Source: Propionibacteriaceae bacterium (lineage in GTDB: Bacteria > Actinomycetota > Actinomycetes > Propionibacteriales > Propionibacteriaceae). From it: a stretch of 6,354 nucleotides of DNA. Location of the stretch: positions 3,123-9,476 of the forward strand of contig PMLO01000158.1 in NCBI GenBank assembly GCA_003158895.1. The letters run 5' to 3'. Positions 1-5,152 of this stretch are shown in pieces. Numbering within the stretch: the stretch's first letter is position 1; every line of letters begins with the position of its first letter. The notes beneath the pieces were generated by a model that ran no database searches, had not been told where the DNA came from, and saw nothing but the letters and a program-made list of their open reading frames with translations. The translations under genes were made by a program, and so were the position numbers.

Positions 1-61
1 GCCTGCGATGCCTATAGCGATCGGCGACCGGGTATTTGCCAGTGAATGTACGTGACCTGCC

Positions 62-1435
62 TCAGATGAAGCCCGGCTCGTACACGGGGACGACGTAGCC
101 GGTGGCTTCGATCTTGGACAGGTCGAGCGTGCTGCGCGCGGGGCGTGGGGCGATGCTGCCCTTGCCGGCGTAGTACGCCTCGGTGGAGACCGGCGTCACA
201 TCGTCAGCCGACCGGCCACCTCTCACGTACACAGCCTTGGCGATGTCCGCCCAGCTCACCTCGGGGCCGCCGTCGGTGATGTTGTACGTACCGTACGCGG
301 CCTTCGTCCGCACCAGGTGCGCGATCGCGGCAGCCAGGTTCGACGTGTGCGTCAACCGTCCGACCTGGTCGTCGACAACGCTCGGGGAGACGCCGCGCGC
401 GGCGAGGTCGGCCATCGTACGCAGGAAGTTCTTGCCGTCGCCGACGACCCAGCTCGTACGGAGCAGGTAGTGCCGTGGCGTGACCGACACGGCGAGGTCG
501 CCCGCCGCCTTCGTCTGCCCGTACACGCTCAGCGGCGCCAGGTCGTCGTCCTCGGTCCAGCCGCTCTTCATGCCGTCGAACACATAGTCGCTCGAGACAT
601 GTACGAGCGTCTGCCGATGTGCCGCCGCGATCCGCGCGAGCATCGCCGGTACGGTCGCGTTCGCCTTCCACGCACTCGCGCGGCCGTCGGGCGTCTCCGC
701 GCCGTCGACGTTCGTCCACGCGGCCGCGTTCAGGACGAGGTCGTAGTCGGCCCACGGCCACGCCCCGACCTGAGCCGCGTCGGTGAGGTCGAGCTCGTCG
801 AGATCGACGCTCGTCGCGCCCGGGAACGCGACAGCGAGCGCCCGCCCGAGCTGGCCCTTGCCGCCGAGGATGAGCGTCTTGAGCGCCGGTACGTGCTTGG
901 CGTCGGCGAGACGCGGATGTGCGAGGTCCCTCTCGGAGATCTGCACCTGGTCGAGCGGGATCGGCCACGGGATCGCGACGGTCTCGTCGGCGAGGTTCAC
1001 GTACGAGTAGTCGTCTGTCTTGTCGGCGGACCAGTGGTCGTTGACGAGGTAGCTGTAGGTGACGTTCTCGGTGAGCGTCTGGTAGGCGTTCGCGACGCCG
1101 CGCGGCACGAAGACCGCCACCGACTCGTCGACCTCAACGGTGAAGACAGTGCCGAAGCCCGACCCCTCACGCAGGTCGACCCACGCACCGAAGTAACGCC
1201 CCTGCGCGCTCGAGACGAACTTGTCCCATGGCTCGGCGTGGATGCCGCGGGTCGTGCCGATCTCCGCGTTGTACGACATGTTGTTCTGCACCGGGCCGAA
1301 GTCCGGAAGGCCGAGGGCGACCATCTTCTCCCGCTGCCAGTTCTCCTTGAACCAGCCGCGGTTGTCGCCGTGCACCTGCAGGCGCACCACGAGCATCCCC
1401 TCGATGGGCGTGGTCTCGACGCTCACGTCAGCCAT
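62..1435 (-). CDS. rmlCD: Fused dTDP-4-dehydrorhamnose 3,5-epimerase-like / dTDP-4-dehydrorhamnose reductase
   Basis: This 457-aa protein joins the last two steps of dTDP-L-rhamnose synthesis. Residues 10-180 are an RmlC-type cupin. They carry RGIH with His66, Lys72, and SERD with Asp170, which match the family's His-Asp catalytic dyad. Residues 185-457 are an RmlD-type short-chain reductase. They carry GGKGQLG (191-197) for NAD(P) binding, SSDYVFDG (281-288), the catalytic pair YGQTK (Tyr305, Lys309), and RTSWVVGDGKNF (326-337). The epimerase half is divergent: the family's AHGF reads ANAY (Asn116), the YK pair reads YL (129-130), and the Tyr seen as general acid in RmlC aligns with His134. 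ATG at 1433-1435 lies 3 bp after the rmlB stop with only a weak GGGG upstream, so translational coupling is likely. RmlC-RmlD fusions are known in actinobacteria. No separate rmlC is in the window. Reductase function is confident; full 3,5-epimerase activity is inferred. Confidence 0.93.
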   Translation of the reverse strand: MADVSVETTPIEGMLVVRLQVHGDNRGWFKENWQREKMVALGLPDFGPVQNNMSYNAEIGTTRGIHAEPWDKFVSSAQGRYFGAWVDLREGSGFGTVFTVEVDESVAVFVPRGVANAYQTLTENVTYSYLVNDHWSADKTDDYSYVNLADETVAIPWPIPLDQVQISERDLAHPRLADAKHVPALKTLILGGKGQLGRALAVAFPGATSVDLDELDLTDAAQVGAWPWADYDLVLNAAAWTNVDGAETPDGRASAWKANATVPAMLARIAAAHRQTLVHVSSDYVFDGMKSGWTEDDDLAPLSVYGQTKAAGDLAVSVTPRHYLLRTSWVVGDGKNFLRTMADLAARGVSPSVVDDQVGRLTHTSNLAAAIAHLVRTKAAYGTYNITDGGPEVSWADIAKAVYVRGGRSADDVTPVSTEAYYAGKGSIAPRPARSTLDLSKIEATGYVVPVYEPGFI

Positions 1436-1438
1436 GCG

Positions 1439-2437
1439 TCACTGCCCCGTCTTCGCGTACTTGGCCTCGGTGGCTTCCTTGGCCGGGCGCCACCAGGAGT
1501 CGTTCGCCTTGTACCAGTCGATCGTGGCCATGAGGCCCTCGGTGAAGTTGCGGTACTTCGGCTTCCAGCCAAGCTCGGCACGGAGCTTCGAGGAGTCGAT
1601 CGCGTAGCGCATGTCGTGACCGGGACGATCGGTGACGAGGTCGTACGCGTCCGTCTGCTGCCCCAGCAGCCCGAGGATCGACTCGATGACCTCTTTGTTG
1701 TTCTTCTCGCCGTCGGCACCGATGAGGTACGTCTCGCCGATCCGGCCGTCTTGGAGGATGGTCCAGACGGCCGAGTTGTGGTCGTCGACGTGGATCCAGT
1801 CGCGGACGTTCTCGCCGGTCCCGTACAGCTTGGGCCGCAGGCCGCTCAGCACGTTCGTGATCTGGCGGGGGATGAACTTCTCGATGTGCTGGTACGGGCC
1901 GTAGTTGTTCGAGCAGTTCGAGATCGTCGCCCTGACGCCGAACGAGCGCACCCAGGCGCGGACGAGCAGATCGGACGCGCCCTTGCTGGACGAGTACGGG
2001 CTTGAGGGGTTGTACGAGGTGGTCTCGTGGAAGCGCTCGGGGTCGTCGAGCTCGAGGTCTCCGTACACCTCGTCGGTGGAGATGTGGTGGATCCTCGTGT
2101 CGTGCTTCCGGGCGGCCTGCAGCAGCGTGTACGTGCCGACGATGTTGGTCTGTACGAACGGCCAGGGGTCGTTCAGCGAGTTGTCGTTGTGGGACTCGGC
2201 GGCGAAGTGGACGATCGCATCGGTGTCGGCCACGAGGCGGTCGACGAGCTCGGCGTCGCAGATGTCGCCGACAACGAGCTGTACGCGATCTGTCGGCAGG
2301 TCGGACAGGGAGTCCTCGTTGCCCGCGTACGTGAGCTTGTCGAGCACGACGACCGACACGTCGGTGTTCGCCATGAGCCAGCGGACGAAGTTGGAGCCGA
2401 TGAACCCGGCGCCGCCGGTCACGAGGAGCCTCTGCAT
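1439..2437 (-). CDS. rmlB: dTDP-glucose 4,6-dehydratase
   Basis: This 332-aa cytosolic enzyme converts dTDP-glucose to dTDP-4-keto-6-deoxyglucose with bound NAD, the second step of dTDP-rhamnose synthesis. It is an extended short-chain dehydrogenase. The TGGAGFIG Rossmann motif lies at residues 7-14 and AAESHNDNS at 79-87. The dehydratase signature TDE (Thr121, Asp122, Glu123) and the pair Tyr148/Lys152 in YSSSK are present, as is NNYGPYQ (177-183). Length is close to the usual 330-360 aa. The reading frame stays open upstream to an ATG at 2588-2590, but homology begins at MQRLLVTGG. The ATG at 2435-2437 is therefore the start, and it sits 7 nt after a -10-like TAGTGT. There is no Shine-Dalgarno sequence, as expected for a leaderless mRNA. 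It is the first gene of the rmlB-rmlCD operon and is divergent from rmlA. Confidence 0.96.
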   Translation of the reverse strand: MQRLLVTGGAGFIGSNFVRWLMANTDVSVVVLDKLTYAGNEDSLSDLPTDRVQLVVGDICDAELVDRLVADTDAIVHFAAESHNDNSLNDPWPFVQTNIVGTYTLLQAARKHDTRIHHISTDEVYGDLELDDPERFHETTSYNPSSPYSSSKGASDLLVRAWVRSFGVRATISNCSNNYGPYQHIEKFIPRQITNVLSGLRPKLYGTGENVRDWIHVDDHNSAVWTILQDGRIGETYLIGADGEKNNKEVIESILGLLGQQTDAYDLVTDRPGHDMRYAIDSSKLRAELGWKPKYRNFTEGLMATIDWYKANDSWWRPAKEATEAKYAKTGQ

Positions 2438-2453
2438 GGCCGATACACTAGCC
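2438..2453 (-). promoter_or_regulatory. Candidate leaderless promoter of rmlB
   Basis: On the minus strand the -10-like hexamer TAGTGT lies at 2450-2445, seven nt before the rmlB ATG. It is part of the nonamer GGCTAGTGT, which is repeated exactly before galE. Transcription would start at or within a base of the A of the ATG, which explains the lack of a ribosome binding site. No convincing -35 hexamer is visible. The call rests on motif and spacing only. Confidence 0.6.
2444..2449 (+). promoter_or_regulatory. Candidate -10 element of rmlA
   Basis: TACACT fits the actinobacterial TAnnnT -10 pattern. It would start transcription near 2455-2457, leaving a leader of about 43 nt that includes the rmlA ribosome binding site. 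It overlaps by five bases the minus-strand -10 of rmlB. No clear -35 is visible, so the call is tentative. Confidence 0.35.
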
Positions 2454-2465
2454 CGCGCCGACGGT

Positions 2466-2476
2466 GACACGGTGTC
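2466..2476. promoter_or_regulatory. 11-bp palindrome GACAC-G-GTGTC, possible operator
   Basis: This is a perfect inverted repeat with a single central base, lying between the shared -10 region and the rmlA ribosome binding site. It is overlaid by a direct repeat of CGGTG at 2462-2466 and 2470-2474, eight bases apart. It could be a repressor site upstream of the rmlB promoter and inside the rmlA leader. No known regulator is recognised. Confidence 0.3.
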
Positions 2477-2486
2477 CCCGCATGGC

Positions 2487-2493
2487 AGGGAGG
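2487..2493 (+). promoter_or_regulatory. Ribosome binding site of rmlA
   Basis: AGGGAGG is a strong Shine-Dalgarno sequence 5 nt before the GTG at 2499. It decides the start in favour of GTG over the in-frame ATG at 2436, which has no such site and would add 21 residues ahead of the family's conserved N-terminus. Confidence 0.8.
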
Positions 2494-2498
2494 CCGAC

Positions 2499-3368
2499 GT
2501 GAAGGGCATCATCCTGGCCGGTGGGGCGGGCACGCGGCTCCATCCGCTGACGATCGGGTCGAGCAAGCAGATGCTCCCGGTGTACGACAAGCCGATGATC
2601 TACTACCCGCTGTCGACGCTCATGCTCGCGGGTATCCGCGAGGTTCTCGTCATCTCCACGCCGACCGACAGCCCTGCGTTCCAGCGGCTGTTGGGTGACG
2701 GGTCGCAATGGGGCATGTCGATCTCGTACACGATCCAGCCCTCGCCCGACGGCCTCGCCCAGGCATTCGTACTCGGTCGCGACCACGTCGGCGGCGACAA
2801 GTCCGCGCTGGTCCTCGGCGACAACCTGTTCTACGGCCGCGGCCTCGGCACCCAGCTCCGTGGCTTGGCCGACGTCGAGGGCGCCTCGATCTTCGGGTAC
2901 TGGGTCGCAGACCCGACCGCGTACGGGGTGGTGGAGGTCGACGAGGCCGGCACCGCGCTGTCCATCGAGGAGAAGCCGGCGCATCCGAAGTCGCACTGGG
3001 CGGTGCCCGGGCTGTACTTCTATGACGAGCGTGTCTGCGACTACGCCGCCGACCTCCGGCCGTCGGCGCGCGGGGAGTACGAGATCACTGATCTCAACCG
3101 CGTGTACCTGCAGGAGGGAGACCTCAAGGTGGCCCTGCTGCCGCGCGGTACGGCCTGGCTCGACACCGGTACGTTCGACTCACTGTCAGAGGCGGGCGAG
3201 TTCGTCCGCACGATGCAGAAGCGCACCGGGCTCCTGGTCGGCTCCCCCGAGGAGATCGCCTGGCGCAACGGCTTCATCGACACCGAGCAGCTGCTCAAGC
3301 AGGCCGACGCCCTCGGCAAGTCTGGCTACGGCACGTACCTTCGCACCATCGTGGCCCAGGAGGGCTGA
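2499..3368 (+). CDS. rmlA: Glucose-1-phosphate thymidylyltransferase
   Basis: This 289-aa cytosolic enzyme makes dTDP-glucose from dTTP and glucose-1-phosphate, the committing step of dTDP-rhamnose synthesis. Motifs in order are GGAGTRLHPLT (8-18) for nucleotide and phosphate binding, KQMLPVYDKPMIYYPLS (23-39), QPSPDGLAQA (80-89), LGDN with metal-binding Asp108 (106-109), EEKP (157-160), and WLDTGT with metal-binding Asp222 (220-225). Length matches the short RmlA class of about 290 aa. The start is GTG, chosen because of the strong ribosome binding site and because homology starts with residues VKGIILAGG. It is transcribed away from rmlB and rmlCD, which finish the pathway, so the four-step route is split over two divergent transcripts sharing one promoter region. 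Confidence 0.96.
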   Translation: MKGIILAGGAGTRLHPLTIGSSKQMLPVYDKPMIYYPLSTLMLAGIREVLVISTPTDSPAFQRLLGDGSQWGMSISYTIQPSPDGLAQAFVLGRDHVGGDKSALVLGDNLFYGRGLGTQLRGLADVEGASIFGYWVADPTAYGVVEVDEAGTALSIEEKPAHPKSHWAVPGLYFYDERVCDYAADLRPSARGEYEITDLNRVYLQEGDLKVALLPRGTAWLDTGTFDSLSEAGEFVRTMQKRTGLLVGSPEEIAWRNGFIDTEQLLKQADALGKSGYGTYLRTIVAQEG

Positions 3369-3374
3369 CCCGCG

Positions 3375-3440
3375 GGGAGAGGACCTGTACCTGTTCGGGA
3401 GAGGACCTGTACCCGTTCGGGAGAGGACCTGTCCCGCTCA
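3375..3440. repeat. Three contiguous 22-bp tandem repeats
   Basis: The copies are 3375-3396, 3397-3418 and 3419-3440. Each begins GGGAGAGGACCTGT. Copies 1 and 2 differ at one base (CCTGTTC against CCCGTTC). Copy 3 diverges in its last eight bases and ends on the stop codon of the convergent gene at 3438-3440. The array starts 6 bp after the rmlA stop. Copies are contiguous without spacers, so this is not a CRISPR array. A 22-bp period is about two helical turns. CGGGA (3418-3422) can pair with TCCCG (3432-3436) in a weak stem, but there is no T-run, so a classical terminator is not supported. Confidence 0.9.
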
Positions 3441-3842
3441 GATCGCTCGCATGCGGTTGTTGCGGGGGTTGTGCTCGACCTCGGCGCGGCCAAGCTCTTC
3501 CATGAGCGGCGGCACGTACATGCCGAAGCGTCCGCGTAGTCCCTTCTTGAGCCCGTACCACCCGCCGATCGGGTTGTCGGCTGACCGGCCCCATGCCTCG
3601 ACCGTGCCCGGCTTGGCGTCCTTCTGCTCGTCGGCCGAGCCGAGGTCGACCCAGTCGCCGGCAGCCGTCAGCATGGCGTGGAGGTCGTCGAGGCAGCGAC
3701 GGTCGTAGTGGAGGATCGTCGTGCCGACCTTGCAGACGATCACGTCCCGGTCGCCGATGGTGTCCAGCCACATCTCGTACTCGCTGCTTCGCGGAGGAGT
3801 TTTGAGAACCCAGGGATCCTCCGGTGTACCAGTGCCGCTCAT
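3438..3842 (-). CDS. Conserved protein of unknown function, 134 aa
   Basis: The protein is small, has no signal peptide or membrane segment, and is probably cytosolic. It begins MSGTGTPEDPWVLKTPP. The first half includes VGTTILHY (39-46) and DDLHAML (52-58). The second half (about 67-134) is dense in Gly, Trp and charged residues, with LGSADEQK (67-74), VEAWGRS (81-87), GGWYGLKKGLRGRFGMYVPP (93-112), and a tail containing EHNPRNNRMR. From memory it resembles a widespread uncharacterised actinobacterial family; no function can be assigned. The ATG at 3840-3842 is chosen over upstream in-frame starts because AAAGG lies 6 nt before it and because upstream sequence overlaps galE. It follows galE by 49 bp on the same strand and may be co-transcribed, though it has its own ribosome binding site. 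It converges with rmlA. Confidence 0.85.
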   Translation of the reverse strand: MSGTGTPEDPWVLKTPPRSSEYEMWLDTIGDRDVIVCKVGTTILHYDRRCLDDLHAMLTAAGDWVDLGSADEQKDAKPGTVEAWGRSADNPIGGWYGLKKGLRGRFGMYVPPLMEELGRAEVEHNPRNNRMRAI

Positions 3843-3848
3843 GATCCG

Positions 3849-3853
3849 CCTTT
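3849..3853 (-). promoter_or_regulatory. Ribosome binding site of the 134-aa protein gene
   Basis: AAAGG followed by CGG lies 6 nt before the ATG at 3842. It supports this start in an open frame that extends 70 codons further upstream into galE. Confidence 0.6.
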
Positions 3854-3891
3854 CGTCGATGCCGGATCGAACCGCACGTCGACGAGCGCGG

Positions 3892-4887
3892 TCAATAGCC
3901 CAGGAGCTCCTTGCGCTTCGGGATCCAGGCGATCGCGTCGCGAATGCCGTCGGCGACGGTGAGCTCGGCGGTCCAGCCGAGCTCGGAATGTGCGGTGTCG
4001 ACGATCGCGTACGCGCCGAGCACGTCGCCGGGCCGGGCCGGGCCTTCGGCAATGGTGAGGGGCTCGCCCGTGGCGGTCTGGAACGCCTCGGCCAGCTCCC
4101 GTACAGACACGCCTTCGCCGCGGCCGATGTTGATGACCCGGTACGGATCGGAGCCGGTCACCGTGTCGAAGCGCTCGATCGCGGCGACGTGGGCCTTGGC
4201 CAGGTCCCAGATGTGGAGGTAGTCGCGGATGCCGGTGCCGTCAGGAGTGTCCCAGTCGCAGCCGGTGATGGTGAACGTGCCGTGCTCGAGCCACGCGTCG
4301 AGCATCTTGCCCAGTACGTGGCTGGGGTGCGGACGCTGCTGGCCGGTACGCATCGTGGGGTCGGCGCCGATCGGGTTGAAGTAGCGCAGCGCGATCGCCC
4401 GCAGGTCGGAGCCATGAGCGACGTCGGACAGCGCCATCTCCATGACGAGCTTCGTCCGTGCGTACGGGCTCCCCGGCGCGACCGGCGACTCCTCGGTGAC
4501 GGCAAGCTCCCCGTCGACCGGATCCCCGTACAGGGAGGCCGAGGAGGAGAACACGATGCGACGTACGCCGTGGCGGTCCATCGACGCCAGCAGGTCGAGC
4601 GTCTTGCCGACGTTGTTCTCGTAGTAGAACAGCGGCTCCGCCACCGACTCCGGCACGATGATCGCAGCCGCACAGTGGACGACGATGTCGATGGTCTGCT
4701 CGGTGAAGACCCTGTCCATCAGGGTGGGGTCGGAGATGTCGCCCTCGTACGCCGTCCGACCCGTCACGAATTCCCGCCGACCTTGTGAGAAGTCGTCGAC
4801 CACGACGACCTCGTGGCCGGCGTCGAGACAGGCTGACGCGATGGTGCTTCCGATATATCCGGCGCCGCCGGTGATGAGTACGCGCAC
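3892..4887 (-). CDS. galE: UDP-glucose 4-epimerase
   Basis: This 331-aa cytosolic NAD-dependent enzyme interconverts UDP-glucose and UDP-galactose. TGGAGYIG (6-13) is the NAD-binding motif. SSSASLYG (114-121) holds the expected catalytic Ser116, and YARTK gives Tyr142 and Lys146. RYFNPIGA (168-175), RDYLHIWDLA (221-230), VINIGRGEGVSV (251-262) and RPGD (285-288) follow the GalE pattern. Length is close to the common 330-340 aa. The stretch usually reading GLKAVGESV reads AAIIVPESV (74-82), so the Lys often found there is absent. Substrate range, including N-acetylated sugars, cannot be read from sequence. The start is GTG at 4885-4887, 6 nt after a -10-like TAGTGT and without a Shine-Dalgarno sequence, suggesting leaderless translation. 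It provides galactose donors, plausibly for surface glycans alongside the rhamnose genes. Confidence 0.93.
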   Translation of the reverse strand: MRVLITGGAGYIGSTIASACLDAGHEVVVVDDFSQGRREFVTGRTAYEGDISDPTLMDRVFTEQTIDIVVHCAAAIIVPESVAEPLFYYENNVGKTLDLLASMDRHGVRRIVFSSSASLYGDPVDGELAVTEESPVAPGSPYARTKLVMEMALSDVAHGSDLRAIALRYFNPIGADPTMRTGQQRPHPSHVLGKMLDAWLEHGTFTITGCDWDTPDGTGIRDYLHIWDLAKAHVAAIERFDTVTGSDPYRVINIGRGEGVSVRELAEAFQTATGEPLTIAEGPARPGDVLGAYAIVDTAHSELGWTAELTVADGIRDAIAWIPKRKELLGY

Positions 4888-4903
4888 GATTCCACACTAG
4901 CCA
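4888..4903 (-). promoter_or_regulatory. Candidate leaderless promoter of galE
   Basis: TAGTGT at 4899-4894 on the minus strand is followed by exactly six bases and then the GTG start, so the predicted first transcribed base is the G of GTG. The surrounding nonamer GGCTAGTGT is identical to that before rmlB. CGTCGGC lies upstream of both, with one base between it and the nonamer here and three at rmlB. No clear -35 is seen. Confidence 0.6.
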
Positions 4904-5110
4904 GCCGACGTCTCGGCAGGAGCGGGAGCGGGGGTGATCGGCGCTATTGAGGGGCTGAGAACCGGGGAGGCCCCAAACCCATACCTGAAGTGAAGATGAG
5001 AATACTGTTTTGTTCGCCGCACGACCCACTCGATCCGTGTTGGCATGTGCGAGTTCGGCAGAGCGCCCCGGGGGGAGCGCCCAGCCTGGGCACCTGACTT
5101 TACCGTCGAG
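4904..5110. other. Divergent intergenic region between galE and the subtilase-like gene
   Basis: No convincing gene is seen here. The region holds a patch much richer in A/T than its surroundings (about 4976-5015) with a TAnnnT match, TACTGT, at 5003-5008. A second match, TACCGT, lies at 5101-5106. Either could be the -10 of the subtilase-like gene, giving leaders of about 140 or 40 nt. A direct repeat GAGCGCCC occurs at 5061-5068 and 5075-5082. Open frames crossing the region lack ribosome binding sites and family motifs. Confidence 0.4.
5079..5091. repeat. 13-bp palindrome GCCCAG-C-CTGGGC
   Basis: A perfect inverted repeat with one central base, 61 bp before the subtilase-like start codon. 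Its left arm overlaps the second copy of the GAGCGCCC direct repeat. It may be an operator or part of leader RNA structure; chance is also possible in such GC-rich sequence. Confidence 0.3.
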
Positions 5111-5137
5111 CGGTTCCTCCACGACGTGGTGGAACCG
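5111..5137 (+). promoter_or_regulatory. Strong hairpin in the leader of the subtilase-like gene
   Basis: CGGTTCC (5111-5117) pairs with GGAACCG (5131-5137). After a T-T mismatch (5118, 5130), CCAC (5119-5122) pairs with GTGG (5126-5129) around the 3-base loop GAC. It ends two bases before the ribosome binding site. No T-run follows, so it is unlikely to be a terminator. A role in translation control, mRNA stability or protein binding is possible. No known riboswitch class is recognised. Confidence 0.5.
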
Positions 5138-5139
5138 AT

Positions 5140-5145
5140 GAGGAG
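5140..5145 (+). promoter_or_regulatory. Ribosome binding site of the subtilase-like gene
   Basis: GAGGAG sits 7 nt before the ATG at 5153. It selects this start over the in-frame ATG at 5138, which overlaps the site and would add only five residues (MRSPP). Confidence 0.75.
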
Positions 5146-5152
5146 TCCCCCG

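Noticed and set aside
317..2005. A 562-codon open frame on the plus strand, antisense to rmlCD and rmlB
   Set aside because: It is rich in Arg, Val and Asp in the manner of GC-rich shadow frames, has no family motif, and lies opposite two genes with full catalytic motifs.
1905..2498. Upstream extension of the rmlA frame through rmlB, including an ATG at 2436
   Set aside because: Homology begins at VKGIILAGG, and the GTG at 2499 has a strong ribosome binding site 5 nt upstream. The extension is low-complexity Ser/Arg/Thr sequence antisense to rmlB.
2438..2590. 51-residue N-terminal extension of rmlB from an ATG at 2588-2590
   Set aside because: It overlaps the start of rmlA antisense and matches no dehydratase N-terminus. 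The Rossmann motif begins six residues after the ATG at 2437.
3375..3440. CRISPR-like array
   Set aside because: The 22-bp units are contiguous with no unique spacers, there are only three, and no cas genes are present.
5111..5137. Rho-independent terminator
   Set aside because: No T-run follows on either strand, and no plus-strand gene lies upstream for it to end.
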